Program-made: the position numbers and the translations under genes | The notes under the pieces: generated by a model | What the model saw: the letters and a program-made list of their open reading frames with translations, nothing else | Database searches by the model: none | Told to the model about the DNA's origin: nothing | Shown here: positions 1 through 9,862 of the stretch, piece after piece | Position numbering within the stretch: position 1 is the stretch's first letter | Layout of the letters: each line of letters opens with the position of its first letter | NCBI GenBank assembly: GCA_030655595.1 | Contig: JAUSNQ010000007.1 | Span: 1 to 13,804 of the forward strand | DNA length: 13,804 bases | Source: Paludibacter sp. | GTDB taxonomy: Bacteria > Bacteroidota > Bacteroidia > Bacteroidales > Paludibacteraceae | Direction of reading: 5' to 3'

Positions 1-1
1 T

Positions 2-3000
2 AAAAACCAGTTTGACTACCCCGACTTTCTGGAAGTGCAATTAAAATCTTTTCATGACTTTTTTCAAATGGATACTTCTCCAGAAAAAAGAAAAACTGAA
101 GGTCTATATAAAGTTTTCATGGAAAACTTTCCTATAGCAGATACCCGCAATAACTTTATCCTCGAATTTCTCGATTATTATGTAGATCCTCCCAGGTATA
201 GTATTGAGGAATGTGTCGAACGGGGCTTAACATACTCCATTCCTTTAAAAGCCAAGTTGAAACTGTATTGTACAGATCCTGATCACGAGGATTTCGATAC
301 GGTTATTCAGGATGTGTATTTGGGTCCTATCCCTTATATGACTCCCAAAGGTACTTTTGTGATCAATGGTGCGGAACGCGTTATTGTTTCACAGTTGCAC
401 CGTTCTCCTGGCGTATTCTTCGGTCAGAGCATGCATGCGAATGGTACCAAACTTTATTCAGCCCGTATTATCCCATTCCGCGGATCATGGATTGAATTTG
501 CCACGGATATCAATAATGTGATGTATGCGTACATCGACCGTAAAAAGAAATTACCGGTAACCACACTCTTACGTGCTATCGGATTTGAAAGTGATAAAGA
601 TATTTTAGAAATCTTCAACCTTGCTGAAGAGATTAAGGTCAATAAAGCCAGTCTCAAAAAGGCAGTTGGTCAAAAATTGGCCGCTCGTGTGCTGAAAAGC
701 TGGGTGGAAGACTTCGTGGATGAGGATACCGGTGAGGTTGTGAGTATCGAACGTAACGAAGTCGTTATCGATCGCGAAACAATCATTGAGAGTAAACACA
801 TTGATGATATTCTTGAATCGGGTGCTCAAACTATCCTGCTGCACAGAGGCGATGCAAATCAAAATGATTTTGCAATCATCTATAATACCTTGCAGAAAGA
901 CCCAAGCAACTCTGAAAAGGAAGCGGTTCTCTACATTTATCGTCAGCTGAGGAATGCTGTTCCTGCTGATGACTCTACAGCACGTGAGGTGATTAACAAC
1001 CTTTTCTTCTCAGAAAAGCGTTATGACCTGGGTGATGTTGGACGTTTTCGGATCAACCGCAAATTAAATCTTTCTATCAATCCTGATATCAAGGTATTGA
1101 CAAAAGAAGATATCATTGAAATCATCAAATATCTGATTGAATTGATTAATTCGAAAGCTGAAGTTGATGATATTGACCACTTGAGTAACCGTCGTGTTCG
1201 TACCGTGGGTGAACAAATGTACAACCAATTTGGTGTGGGTCTGTCCCGCATGGCCCGTACAATTCGTGAACGTATGAACGTGCGTGATAACGAGGTGTTT
1301 ACGCCAATTGATCTGATCAATGCAAAAAGTATTTCTTCGGTAATCAATTCTTTCTTTGGAACCAATGCTTTGTCGCAGTTCATGGATCAACAAAATCCTT
1401 TGGCTGAGATTACGCACAAACGTCGTATGTCGGCACTCGGACCAGGCGGTCTATCTCGTGAACGTGCCGGTTTTGAGGTTCGTGACGTGCATTATACGCA
1501 TTATGGTCGTTTGTGTCCTATTGAAACACCTGAAGGTCCGAACATCGGTTTGATTTCTTCTTTGTGTATTTATGCTAAAATCAATGAATTAGGTTTTATT
1601 GAAACACCATATCGCAAAGTTGAAAATTCAGTTGTAGATACTACAGACAAAGGCATACAATATTTTACAGCTGAAGAAGAAGAAGCTCTGGTTGTAGCTC
1701 AGGGTAATGCTCCTTTGACTGATAAAGGAACGTTTATTCGCACCAAGGTTAAATCTCGTTTAGGCGCTGATTTTCCGGTAGTTGATCCTGAAAAAGTTGA
1801 TCTGATGGACGTTTCGCCTTCTCAGATTGCTTCAATTGCTGCTGCTTTGATTCCATTCCTTGAACATGATGATGCCAACCGTGCTCTGATGGGTTCGAAC
1901 ATGATGCGCCAGGCTGTGCCTTTATTGCGTTGTGAAGTGCCTATCGTTGGTACAGGTATCGAGGGTCAGTTGATTCGTGACTCGCGTACTCAAATCACTG
2001 CCGAAGGAAAAGGGGTGGTTGAATATGTGGATGCCGATTGTATCAAAATCAGATACGAAAGAACAGAAGAAGAGGAATTTGTGAGCTTCGATACTGCTGT
2101 CAAAGAATATAAATTACCGAAATTCCAGAAAACAAATCAAAATACTACCATCGACTTACGTTCGTTAGTTCGCAAAGGAGATGTTGTTGAACCGGGAATG
2201 ATTCTTACCGAAGGATACTCGACACAAAACGGTGAACTGGCTATCGGTAAAAACCTGAAAGTGGCATTCATGCCATGGAAAGGATACAACTTTGAGGATG
2301 CTATCGTCATCAATGAAAGAATGGTTCGCGATGATGTCTTTACCTCAATTCATGTGGTGGAGCAACTGCTCGAAGTGCGTGAAACAAAACGTGGTGTGGA
2401 AGAATTTACCGCTGATATTCCGAATGTGAGCGAAGAAGCTACGAAAGACTTGGATGAAAATGGTATTATCAGAATCGGTGCTCGCATTGAGCCGGGTGAT
2501 ATCATCATTGGTAAAATTACTCCTAAAGGCGAATCGGATCCTTCACCGGAAGAAAAACTATTGAGAGCGATCTTTGGTGACAAAGCCGGCGATGTGAAAG
2601 ATGCTTCTTTAAAGGCTACTCCTTCATTGTCGGGTGTTGTAATTGGAAAACGTTTGTTCTCTAAAGCTCAAAAGAACCGCAAATCCAAATTGGCCGACAA
2701 AGCTGTCTTACCACGTTTGGATGAGGAGTTTGAAGCACAGGCAAATGTGTTGCGTAATTCATTGATTGAAAAATTAATGGTCATTACTACAGACAAACCA
2801 TCTGCCGGCGTGAAAGATTTTCTGGGTGCCGACCTGATTTCAAGAAACAGTAAATTTACCGAAGAGAGACTTCGTGAGATTGATTTTAGTGCTGTTCAAT
2901 TGGGTAAATGGACACAGGATTCGAATAAGAATGAGCTCATCAGAAGATTAATCCTGAATTATTTAAGAAAATATAAAGAGCTAGATGCTCAGATAAAACG

Positions 3001-3769
3001 TCAGAAGTTTAATATAACCATTGGTGATGAACTTCCTACGGGAATTGTCCAAATCGCAAAGGTTTATATTGCCAAGAAACGTAAAATTCGTGTTGGAGAT
3101 AAAATGGCTGGTCGCCACGGTAACAAGGGTATTGTTTCCCGTATCGTGCGTCAGGAAGATATGCCATTCCTTGCAGATGGAACACCGGTAGATATCGTTT
3201 TGAATCCGCTGGGTGTGCCTTCACGTATGAACCTTGGACAGATTTTTGAAACTGTTTTAGGCTGGGCTGGTAAAGAATTGGGTGTTAAGTTCGCTACACC
3301 TATCTTCGACGGTGCTCATATTGAAGATCTTGATGCATGGACTGATAAAGCCGGCGTGCCAAGAAATGGTAAAACCTACTTGTATGATGGTGGTACAGGA
3401 GTTCGCTTCGACCAAACAGCTACAGTCGGCGTAATTTATATGCTGAAATTAGGTCACATGGTTGAAGATAAAATGCATGCCCGTTCAATCGGACCGTATT
3501 CTCTTATTACGCAGCAACCACTTGGTGGTAAGGCGCAATTCGGGGGACAACGTTTTGGTGAAATGGAGGTATGGGCACTGGAAGCTTTCGGTGCGGCACA
3601 TATCCTGCAGGAAATCCTGACCGTGAAATCTGATGATGTATTAGGCCGTGCACGTACTTATGAGGCTATCGTAAAAGGTGAGCCAATGCCTGCTCCGGGA
3701 ATTCCTGAATCGCTGAACGTGTTGTTACACGAATTAAGAGGTTTGGGCTTGAGTGTTAATTTAGAATAG
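2..3769 (+). CDS. rpoB: RNA polymerase beta subunit (5' end cut by window edge)
   Basis: This is the beta subunit of bacterial RNA polymerase. With beta' it forms the catalytic cleft, and it carries the rifampicin pocket. The reading frame is open to the left edge: the codons before the GTG at 35 read [12 protein letters not shown], which matches the N-terminal region of Bacteroidota RpoB. That GTG is therefore internal, and from memory of family length about 15 residues are missing. Counting the codon at 2-4 as residue 1, the rifampicin-region block [11 protein letters not shown]...[10 protein letters not shown] lies at about 453-479. Residues equivalent to E. coli Q513, D516, H526, R529 and S531 are all present. 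The catalytic-site block [12 protein letters not shown] has its two lysines at about 1034 and 1042 (E. coli K1065 and K1073), and [13 protein letters not shown] lies near the C-terminus. The frame has no interruption. rpoC follows after 38 bp, the usual operon order. The promoter must lie upstream, outside the window. Confidence 0.98.
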   Translation, partial: KNQFDYPDFLEVQLKSFHDFFQMDTSPEKRKTEGLYKVFMENFPIADTRNNFILEFLDYYVDPPRYSIEECVERGLTYSIPLKAKLKLYCTDPDHEDFDTVIQDVYLGPIPYMTPKGTFVINGAERVIVSQLHRSPGVFFGQSMHANGTKLYSARIIPFRGSWIEFATDINNVMYAYIDRKKKLPVTTLLRAIGFESDKDILEIFNLAEEIKVNKASLKKAVGQKLAARVLKSWVEDFVDEDTGEVVSIERNEVVIDRETIIESKHIDDILESGAQTILLHRGDANQNDFAIIYNTLQKDPSNSEKEAVLYIYRQLRNAVPADDSTAREVINNLFFSEKRYDLGDVGRFRINRKLNLSINPDIKVLTKEDIIEIIKYLIELINSKAEVDDIDHLSNRRVRTVGEQMYNQFGVGLSRMARTIRERMNVRDNEVFTPIDLINAKSISSVINSFFGTNALSQFMDQQNPLAEITHKRRMSALGPGGLSRERAGFEVRDVHYTHYGRLCPIETPEGPNIGLISSLCIYAKINELGFIETPYRKVENSVVDTTDKGIQYFTAEEEEALVVAQGNAPLTDKGTFIRTKVKSRLGADFPVVDPEKVDLMDVSPSQIASIAAALIPFLEHDDANRALMGSNMMRQAVPLLRCEVPIVGTGIEGQLIRDSRTQITAEGKGVVEYVDADCIKIRYERTEEEEFVSFDTAVKEYKLPKFQKTNQNTTIDLRSLVRKGDVVEPGMILTEGYSTQNGELAIGKNLKVAFMPWKGYNFEDAIVINERMVRDDVFTSIHVVEQLLEVRETKRGVEEFTADIPNVSEEATKDLDENGIIRIGARIEPGDIIIGKITPKGESDPSPEEKLLRAIFGDKAGDVKDASLKATPSLSGVVIGKRLFSKAQKNRKSKLADKAVLPRLDEEFEAQANVLRNSLIEKLMVITTDKPSAGVKDFLGADLISRNSKFTEERLREIDFSAVQLGKWTQDSNKNELIRRLILNYLRKYKELDAQIKRQKFNITIGDELPTGIVQIAKVYIAKKRKIRVGDKMAGRHGNKGIVSRIVRQEDMPFLADGTPVDIVLNPLGVPSRMNLGQIFETVLGWAGKELGVKFATPIFDGAHIEDLDAWTDKAGVPRNGKTYLYDGGTGVRFDQTATVGVIYMLKLGHMVEDKMHARSIGPYSLITQQPLGGKAQFGGQRFGEMEVWALEAFGAAHILQEILTVKSDDVLGRARTYEAIVKGEPMPAPGIPESLNVLLHELRGLGLSVNLE

Positions 3770-3807
3770 TGTTTTTACAACAACACAGTTAAAGAAAAAC
3801 AAAGTAT

Positions 3808-6800
3808 ATGGCTTTTAAAACTGAAAATAAATTAAAGAGTAATTTTAATAAAATTTCGATCGGGCTTGCATCTCCGGAAGAAATTCTTAAAATTTCCAGC
3901 GGCGAGGTACTCAAACCGGAAACGATTAATTACCGTACTTACAAACCGGAACGCGATGGGTTGTTCTGTGAAAGAATTTTTGGTCCGACCAAAGATTTTG
4001 AATGTCATTGCGGAAAATACAAACGGATACGTTATAAAGGTATCGTTTGCGACCGTTGTGGGGTTGAAGTTACTGAGAAAAAAGTTCGTCGTGAGCGCGT
4101 AGGACATATCCAATTGGTTGTTCCTGTTGCACATATCTGGTATTTCCGTTCATTGCCAAATAAAATTGGTTATTTGCTCGGCATGCCAACAAAAAAATTA
4201 GATGCAATCATCTATTACGAAAAATATGTAATTATCCAGGCTGGTGAAGCTGATAATGGCGAAAATATCGTTAATAATGAATTAATTTCAGAAGAAGAAT
4301 ACCTGGATTTGCTGGAAACACTTCCACGTGAAAATCAAATGTTAGACGATACCGATCCGAATAAATTCATTGCCAAGATGGGCGCTGATGCTATTTATGA
4401 TTTATTGTCCCGACTTGATTTGGACGAGCTTTCGTATGATTTACGCCACAAAGCTGGTAATGACACTTCTCAACAACGTAAAAATGAAGCCCTGAAACGC
4501 CTCCAGATTGTTGAGTCGTTCCGTGCTTCCAGAAACAGAAATAAACCGGAGTGGATGATTGTGAAAATCGTTCCGGTAATTCCGCCAGAATTGCGTCCGC
4601 TTGTTCCGTTGGATGGTGGTCGCTTTGCTACTTCCGACTTGAATGACTTGTACCGTCGTGTTATAATCCGTAATAACCGTCTGAAACGTCTTATTGAAAT
4701 CAAAGCTCCTGAAGTGATTTTGCGCAACGAAAAGCGTATGCTTCAGGAATCTGTTGATTCATTGTTCGATAATTCACGTAAATCCAGTGCTGTTAAGACT
4801 GATGCCAACCGTCCGTTGAAATCACTTTCTGATTCTTTGAAAGGTAAACAAGGTCGTTTCCGTCAGAACTTATTGGGTAAGCGTGTCGACTATTCTGCAC
4901 GTTCGGTAATCGTCGTAGGTCCGGAATTAAAAATGCATGAATGCGGTATACCGAAAGATATGGCCGCTGAACTTTATAAACCGTTTGTCATTCGCAAATT
5001 GATTGAGCGCGGAATCGTGAAAACGGTGAAGTCAGCCAAAAAGATTGTCGATCGCAAAGACCCGGTTATCTGGGATATCTTGGAGTTCGTGATGAAAGGT
5101 CATCCTGTATTGCTCAACCGTGCTCCGACTTTGCACCGTTTGGGTATCCAGGCTTTCCAACCTAAAATGATTGAAGGTAAGGCTATTCAGTTACATCCAC
5201 TTTCGTGTACGGCTTTCAATGCCGACTTCGACGGTGACCAGATGGCTGTGCACCTTCCCCTTGGAAATGAAGCGATTATTGAAGCTCAAATGTTGATGCT
5301 TGCTTCACATAATATTTTGAATCCGGCCAATGGGGCTCCTATTACCGTTCCTTCGCAGGACATGGTGCTTGGATTGTATTACATTACAAAACCCCGTACG
5401 GGAGCATTAGGAGAAGGATTGATTTTCTATGCGCCTGAAGAAGCAGAAATTGCTTATAATGAAGGCAAAGTGGCACTTCACTCCTGGATCAAGGTTCGTA
5501 CTTTTGATATTGATGAAGAGGGTGATCCAATCGAAAAAATCATTGAAACAACTGTAGGTAGAATTTTATTTAATAAATGTGTACCTCATCAGGTTGGTTA
5601 TATCAACGAATTGCTTTCTAAGAAATCTTTGCGTGATATCATCGGTAACGTGATTGAAGCCTGCGGAGTTTCTCGTACTGCTCAGTTCCTGGATGATATC
5701 AAAGACTTGGGTTATAGCATGGCTTTCAAAGGTGGACTTTCTTTCAATTTGAGTGATGTAATCATCCCGCCTGAAAAAGAAGAACTTGTAAAAGAAGGTA
5801 ATGCTGAAGTTGATGAGATTATGAACCTGTACAACATGGGTTTCATTACAAACAACGAACGTTATAACCAGATTATCGATACCTGGACACATATCAATTC
5901 CAAGTTGTCGAATATATTAATGAAACAATTGGCCAGTGACGATCAGGGTTTCAACTCAGTATATATGATGTTGGATTCCGGAGCGCGTGGATCGAAAGAA
6001 CAAATTCGTCAGCTTTCCGGTATGCGTGGTTTGATGGCTAAGCCCCAAAAATCAGGTGCTGAAGGTGGTCAGATTATTGAAAACCCGATTTTGTCGAACT
6101 TTAAAGAGGGTTTATCGGTGTTGGAATACTTTATTTCAACTCACGGTGCTCGTAAAGGTTTGGCTGATACTGCCCTGAAAACTGCCGATGCTGGTTACTT
6201 GACCCGACGTCTGGTGGATGTTTCACAGGATGTGATCATCAATGAAGATGATTGCGGTACTTTGCGTGGTTTGGTCGCTACCGAAATGAAGAATAATGAA
6301 GAAGTAATTTCTTCTTTGTATGAAAGAATTCTTGGTCGCGTTTCCGTGCACGATGTGTTCCATCCTTTAACAGGAGAAATGATTGTTGCAACCGGAGATC
6401 AGATTACCGAGTCTTTAGCTAAAAAAATTCAGGAATCTCCAATCGAACGCGTTGAAATCAGATCGGTTTTGACCTGTGAATCGAAAAAGGGTGTCTGTGC
6501 GAAATGTTATGGACGTAACTTGGCGACCGGTAAAATGGTTCATCAAGGTGAAGCTGTCGGTGTTATTGCTGCGCAGTCAATTGGTGAGCCCGGTACACAG
6601 TTAACCCTGCGTACTTTCCACGTCGGTGGTATCGCTTCTAATATCGCCGCTGAATCAAAAATAGCTTTGCGTTACGATGGCCGTCTTGAATTTGACGAGT
6701 TGCGTACCGTAGAGGTAAAAGATGAAAGTGGTTCTGCCTATGAAGTAGTTGTTAGTCGTCTTGCTGAAATGCGTGTGATTGACGTCAATACTGGTATTAC

Positions 6801-8100
6801 GCTTACTACACAAAACGTACCTTATGGTTCCAAACTGTATGTGAGACATGGAGAAACCGGAACGAAAGGACAGTTGGTTTGCGAATGGGATCCGTTTAAT
6901 GCGGTAATCATTGCAGAAATGGAAGGTAAGATTGCTTTCGAAGATGTTGTTGAGAATGTAACTTTCAAGACTGACATTGATGAAGCAACCGGATTGCGTG
7001 AGAAAATTATCATTGAATCAAAAGATCGTAACAAAGTACCAAGTGCTCACATTGTGAACACCAAAGGTGATGTGTTGCGTACCTATAACTTGCCTGTGGG
7101 TGCTCACCTGGTGCTGGATAATGGTGCGAAAATTAAAACCGGCCAGATGCTGGTTAAGATTCCACGTGCTGTTGGTAAAGCCGGTGATATCACGGGTGGT
7201 CTTCCGCGTGTTACTGAATTGTTCGAAGCGCGTAATCCATCAAATCCTGCTGTTGTAGCTGAAATTGATGGTGAAGTTAACTTCGGAAAAATCAAACGTG
7301 GTAATCGTGAGTTGAGTGTAACGTCGAAAACCGGCGAAGTGAAGAAATACATGATCCAATTGTCCAAACAAATTTTGGTGCAGGAGAATGACTTTGTTCG
7401 CGCAGGTACACCGCTTTCTGATGGAGCTACAACTCCTGCAGATATTCTGATGATTAAAGGTCCTACTGCCGTTCAGGAGTATATCGTGAATGAAGTGCAG
7501 GATGTTTATCGTTTACAGGGGGTGAAAATCAACGACAAGCATTTTGAGGTGATTGTTCGACAAATGATGCGTAAGGTTGAAATCCTGGAACAGGGTGATA
7601 CACGCTTCCTTGAGAAACAAGTCATTGACAAACATGAGTTCATGGAAGAAAATGATCGAATCTGGGGCAAAAAAGTAATTTTAGATGCAGGTGATTCTGC
7701 AACTATGAAACCCGGTCAGATTATCACTCCACGAAAACTGCGTGATGAGAATAGTGCGCTGAAACGTCGCGATATGAAATTGGTAGAAACGCGCGATGCA
7801 GTTCCTGCTACTTCCAATCAGATTTTACAGGGAATCACACGTGCTGCCTTACAAACCAGCAGCTTCATGTCGGCGGCTTCCTTCCAGGAAACAACCAAAG
7901 TATTGAACGATGCGGCTATCAATGGAAAAGTTGATCGACTCGAAGGTTTAAAAGAAAATGTAATTTGTGGACACTTAATTCCTGCAGGTACCGGTCAGCG
8001 TGACTTAGACAAAATTGTCGTTTTTTCACGTGACGAGTATGATAAGAAGGTCGATGCAAGACGAAATGTGATTGAAGTTGAATCTGAAAATGAACAATAA
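3808..8100 (+). CDS. rpoC: RNA polymerase beta' subunit
   Basis: This is the beta' subunit, which holds the catalytic magnesium and, with beta, the DNA clamp. The gene is complete at 1430 codons, close to the roughly 1400 residues of E. coli. The N-terminal zinc site is C66, C68, C81 and C84, with the same spacing as E. coli C70/C72/C85/C88. The active-site motif NADFDGDQ places the three aspartates at 473, 475 and 477. The second zinc site is C816, C890, C897 and C900, a constant offset of two from E. coli. The trigger-loop block [13 protein letters not shown] lies around 927-940, with leucine at the position of E. coli M932. The ATG at 3808 is preceded by an A-rich leader without a Shine-Dalgarno motif. 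The N-terminus [13 protein letters not shown] fits the lineage. A strong terminator follows the stop by about 20 bp, so rpoBC ends here. Confidence 0.98.
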   Translation: MAFKTENKLKSNFNKISIGLASPEEILKISSGEVLKPETINYRTYKPERDGLFCERIFGPTKDFECHCGKYKRIRYKGIVCDRCGVEVTEKKVRRERVGHIQLVVPVAHIWYFRSLPNKIGYLLGMPTKKLDAIIYYEKYVIIQAGEADNGENIVNNELISEEEYLDLLETLPRENQMLDDTDPNKFIAKMGADAIYDLLSRLDLDELSYDLRHKAGNDTSQQRKNEALKRLQIVESFRASRNRNKPEWMIVKIVPVIPPELRPLVPLDGGRFATSDLNDLYRRVIIRNNRLKRLIEIKAPEVILRNEKRMLQESVDSLFDNSRKSSAVKTDANRPLKSLSDSLKGKQGRFRQNLLGKRVDYSARSVIVVGPELKMHECGIPKDMAAELYKPFVIRKLIERGIVKTVKSAKKIVDRKDPVIWDILEFVMKGHPVLLNRAPTLHRLGIQAFQPKMIEGKAIQLHPLSCTAFNADFDGDQMAVHLPLGNEAIIEAQMLMLASHNILNPANGAPITVPSQDMVLGLYYITKPRTGALGEGLIFYAPEEAEIAYNEGKVALHSWIKVRTFDIDEEGDPIEKIIETTVGRILFNKCVPHQVGYINELLSKKSLRDIIGNVIEACGVSRTAQFLDDIKDLGYSMAFKGGLSFNLSDVIIPPEKEELVKEGNAEVDEIMNLYNMGFITNNERYNQIIDTWTHINSKLSNILMKQLASDDQGFNSVYMMLDSGARGSKEQIRQLSGMRGLMAKPQKSGAEGGQIIENPILSNFKEGLSVLEYFISTHGARKGLADTALKTADAGYLTRRLVDVSQDVIINEDDCGTLRGLVATEMKNNEEVISSLYERILGRVSVHDVFHPLTGEMIVATGDQITESLAKKIQESPIERVEIRSVLTCESKKGVCAKCYGRNLATGKMVHQGEAVGVIAAQSIGEPGTQLTLRTFHVGGIASNIAAESKIALRYDGRLEFDELRTVEVKDESGSAYEVVVSRLAEMRVIDVNTGITLTTQNVPYGSKLYVRHGETGTKGQLVCEWDPFNAVIIAEMEGKIAFEDVVENVTFKTDIDEATGLREKIIIESKDRNKVPSAHIVNTKGDVLRTYNLPVGAHLVLDNGAKIKTGQMLVKIPRAVGKAGDITGGLPRVTELFEARNPSNPAVVAEIDGEVNFGKIKRGNRELSVTSKTGEVKKYMIQLSKQILVQENDFVRAGTPLSDGATTPADILMIKGPTAVQEYIVNEVQDVYRLQGVKINDKHFEVIVRQMMRKVEILEQGDTRFLEKQVIDKHEFMEENDRIWGKKVILDAGDSATMKPGQIITPRKLRDENSALKRRDMKLVETRDAVPATSNQILQGITRAALQTSSFMSAASFQETTKVLNDAAINGKVDRLEGLKENVICGHLIPAGTGQRDLDKIVVFSRDEYDKKVDARRNVIEVESENEQ

Positions 8101-8120
8101 CAATTGTATCAAATAAATAA

Positions 8121-8159
8121 AAACGGGGTATCTGGAAAACAGGTACCCTGTTTTTTTTT
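8121..8159 (+). terminator. Rho-independent terminator of rpoBC
   Basis: An 11-bp stem pairs 8123-8133 with 8141-8151 (ACGGGGTATCT with AGGTACCCTGT) and includes two G-U wobbles. The loop is 7 nt (GGAAAAC) and a run of nine T lies at 8151-8159. A residues at 8121-8122 could extend the stem into the T run. It begins about 20 bp after the rpoC stop and is read on the + strand. The geometry is that of a classic intrinsic terminator. Confidence 0.9.
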
Positions 8160-8160
8160 A

Positions 8161-8284
8161 ACATATAAGTACCATATAAGTTATAAATAATCAAATTCAA
8201 TATAGCTAGGAGTTTTTAACTTCACCGAGAGATCTTATCAGTTAATTAAATAAAAGCTTATATGATACTTATATGACTTATATG
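8161..8284. repeat. Five-copy CTTATATG octamer cluster forming an inverted repeat
   Basis: The octamer CTTATATG occurs three times on the + strand (8257-8264, 8268-8275, 8277-8284) and twice as its complement CATATAAG (8162-8169, 8173-8180). Start-to-start spacings are 11 bp on the left and 11 and 9 bp on the right, close to one helical turn. The two sides form an imperfect inverted repeat: 8161-8182 against 8255-8276 matches at 19 of 22 positions, with a 72-nt A/T-rich centre that shows no gene. The cluster sits between the rpoC terminator and the candidate manC promoter. It could be an operator array, a dispersed intergenic repeat, or a small non-autonomous element. The pattern is seen directly; its function is unknown. 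Confidence 0.8.
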
Positions 8285-8308
8285 GTTACAAAAACAAATC
8301 TGTATTTC

Positions 8309-8340
8309 TTTGTGATAACAAAATAATCTCACTATCTTAG
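8309..8340 (+). promoter_or_regulatory. Candidate Bacteroides-type promoter for manC
   Basis: TTTG at 8309-8312 and TATCTTAG at 8333-8340 are separated by 20 bp. The known Bacteroides primary-sigma consensus is TTTG, about 20 bp, then TAnnTTTG. The second box matches all but one of the six fixed positions (A in place of the third T). The transcript would start a few bases after 8340, giving a leader of roughly 35 nt before the ATG at 8381. The rpoBC terminator lies upstream, so manC needs its own promoter. Assigned by consensus match only. Confidence 0.55.
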
Positions 8341-8380
8341 TGCTTTCTAAAAAAGCATGTTAATTTAAAATCAATATCCT

Positions 8381-9454
8381 ATGAATCAGAATTATTGTGT
8401 TATTATGGCCGGAGGTGTCGGAAGCCGCTTTTGGCCTTTTAGCAGGAATACCAGACCGAAACAGTTTCTGGACTTTTTCGGTACCGGACGCTCTTTGCTA
8501 CAAATGACATACGACAGATTCAGACATGTGATGCCTGCCGAAAATATTTTGATTGTCTCCAATGTGATCTACAAAGACACCATTTTGGAGCAACTCCCCG
8601 AAATTAATTGCACACAAGTTTTGTTGGAACCTCACCGCAGAAATACTGCCCCTTGTATTGCTTTTGCAATCAACAGAATCAAAGCAATAACTGATCAGGC
8701 AAATATCATCGTTGCTCCTTCAGATCATCTCATCTTAAAGGAAAATGATTTTATAGAAACCTTAAAAGCCGGGCTTGATTTTGTTGAACACAATGATTCG
8801 TTACTGACTTTAGGAATAAAACCCAGTCGCCCCGAAACAGGTTATGGGTATATTCAGATTGATGAAGGCTCAGGCAATTTGCGAAAAGTGAAAACTTTCA
8901 CAGAAAAACCCAATGCCGAATTGGCACAGGTGTTTTTTGAAACCGGAGAGTTCTACTGGAATTCGGGTATATTTCTTTGGAACTTGAAAACGATTGACAA
9001 AGCCTTTGAAACTTTACTGCCCGATGTGGCATCGAAATTTAAAGCAGGGCCTGATGTGTATAATACTGATAAAGAACAGGACTTTATCGACGAAATATAT
9101 CCGACTTGCATGAATATCTCCATCGACTATGGCATTATGGAGAAAGCTGATAATGTGTTTGTACTTTGTGCTGATATTGGTTGGACAGACCTTGGCACCT
9201 GGGGTTCATTGTATGAAATGTCGAACAAAGATGAACATGCCAATGTTGCCCTGAAGTGCAAAACCTTGTTTTACGAAAGCAGTGAAAATATCATCGCACT
9301 CCCGCACGATAAACTCGCTGTTATCGAAGGTCTTTCAGGTTATTTGGTTGCCGAATCGGATAATGTCTTGTTGATTTGTAAGAAGGATAATGAATCCCGG
9401 ATTCGTCAGTTTGTAAATGATGCGGTTGTGTCGTTTGATGGAGCGTTTATTTAG
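8381..9454 (+). CDS. manC: Mannose-1-phosphate guanylyltransferase (GDP-mannose synthesis)
   Basis: This cytoplasmic enzyme transfers GMP from GTP to mannose-1-phosphate, making GDP-mannose and pyrophosphate. GDP-mannose is the donor for mannosylation and the precursor of GDP-fucose. The nucleotide-binding signature near the N-terminus runs AGGVGSRFWPFSR...PKQFL, with R16 and K27 in the expected places. Further family motifs follow: SDH with D115, the TEKP motif with E175-K176-P177, WNSG with N194, and GWTDLGTW with D270. At 357 residues it has only the nucleotidyltransferase and short beta-helix parts. The cupin-type phosphomannose isomerase domain of bifunctional ManC/AlgA enzymes is absent, so an isomerase must be encoded elsewhere. 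The ATG at 8381 puts the signature immediately at the N-terminus, as usual in the family. No Shine-Dalgarno motif is seen. The family is clear; a related hexose-phosphate guanylyltransferase is a small remaining possibility. Confidence 0.93.
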   Translation: MNQNYCVIMAGGVGSRFWPFSRNTRPKQFLDFFGTGRSLLQMTYDRFRHVMPAENILIVSNVIYKDTILEQLPEINCTQVLLEPHRRNTAPCIAFAINRIKAITDQANIIVAPSDHLILKENDFIETLKAGLDFVEHNDSLLTLGIKPSRPETGYGYIQIDEGSGNLRKVKTFTEKPNAELAQVFFETGEFYWNSGIFLWNLKTIDKAFETLLPDVASKFKAGPDVYNTDKEQDFIDEIYPTCMNISIDYGIMEKADNVFVLCADIGWTDLGTWGSLYEMSNKDEHANVALKCKTLFYESSENIIALPHDKLAVIEGLSGYLVAESDNVLLICKKDNESRIRQFVNDAVVSFDGAFI

Positions 9455-9516
9455 AGCGAAGAGCTAAGAATTAAAAGCGAAGAGCGAAAAGTGTAGTACT
9501 AAATGCTAAGAGTTGT
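9454..9516 (+). repeat. Degenerate heptanucleotide tandem array (GAGCGAA/GAGCTAA)
   Basis: Starting at the last base of the manC stop codon, the DNA reads in 7-bp steps: GAGCGAA, GAGCTAA, GAATTAA, AAGCGAA, GAGCGAA, then the weaker AAGTGTA, GTACTAA, ATGCTAA, GAGTTGT. The first five units are within three substitutions of GAGCTAA and the array decays to the right. The decamer AGCGAAGAGC occurs at 9455-9464 and 9476-9485, exactly 21 bp (three units) apart. The array fills most of the manC to small-ORF gap and codes for nothing visible. It resembles short tandem intergenic repeats of bacterial genomes; its function is unknown. Confidence 0.75.
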
Positions 9517-9540
9517 TTTATTAATTATCAAAGTAAAAAT

Positions 9541-9819
9541 ATGAGTTTTTTTAAATTACATAAGCCTTTGGTTTATAAGTATAAACCAATTTATTACGAT
9601 CCTAAGAAGGAGGCGAAGAAGGAGAGAGAGCAGTCGATGGCAGATGGCGATGAAAAAGCTGATGACACTACCTTTAGGCCTTCTATCCGACGTGGTTCGT
9701 TCAGAGAATTGGCAGACAAAAACAAGAACTCAACACATAAACAGAACCGCCAGTCAAATATCCGCTTAGTCATCATCATCCTCATTTTGTTTTTAATAGC
9801 CTATTTTTTAGTCAGATAA
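9541..9819 (+). CDS. Small single-pass membrane protein of unknown function
   Basis: This 92-residue protein is not assigned to any characterised family. The N-terminal part carries an aromatic/basic segment (KPLVYKYKPIYYDPKKE, residues 8-24), followed by a lysine/glutamate-rich stretch likely to be helical. A polar, probably flexible middle follows (about 33-72). The C-terminus is one hydrophobic helix at about 74-91 ending in a single arginine, so the predicted topology is tail-anchored with the bulk in the cytoplasm. There is no signal peptide. I recall similar short proteins with a YYD-P/E-R-K-E segment in Bacteroidota, sometimes beside mutL, but this is memory and not a search. It starts 86 bp after manC and ends 43 bp before mutL on the same strand, with no clear promoter or terminator between it and mutL, so co-transcription is plausible. 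Three co-oriented neighbours and a composition like theirs support it as a real gene. Confidence 0.75.
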   Translation: MSFFKLHKPLVYKYKPIYYDPKKEAKKEREQSMADGDEKADDTTFRPSIRRGSFRELADKNKNSTHKQNRQSNIRLVIIILILFLIAYFLVR

Positions 9820-9862
9820 TAGTTTGAATTTTACAAATTGCAATCTCAGCTAACCGATTTTT

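Noticed and set aside
35..37. GTG as the rpoB start codon
   Set aside because: The frame is open to the window edge and the upstream codons encode conserved RpoB sequence (FDYPDFLEV), so the real start lies before the window.
1021..1417. Two overlapping minus-strand open frames of about 120 codons inside rpoB
   Set aside because: They lie wholly within a highly conserved gene, show no recognisable domain, and overlap each other in different frames; they are frame shadows.
8161..8284. Octamer cluster read as a CRISPR array
   Set aside because: The repeats are 8 bp, occur in both orientations, and are separated by only 1-3 bp, with no spacers of CRISPR size and no cas genes.
8341..8357. Small hairpin TGCTTT-CTAAA-AAAGCA before manC
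   Set aside because: The stem is only six base pairs, A/T-rich, and would straddle the predicted transcription start; too weak to call.
8381..9454. Bifunctional ManC/phosphomannose isomerase
   Set aside because: At 357 residues the protein ends before any cupin-type isomerase domain, so it is a monofunctional guanylyltransferase.
9820..9862. Separate promoter for mutL
   Set aside because: A TTTG occurs at 9823-9826, but nothing resembling TAnnTTTG is found about 20 bp downstream.
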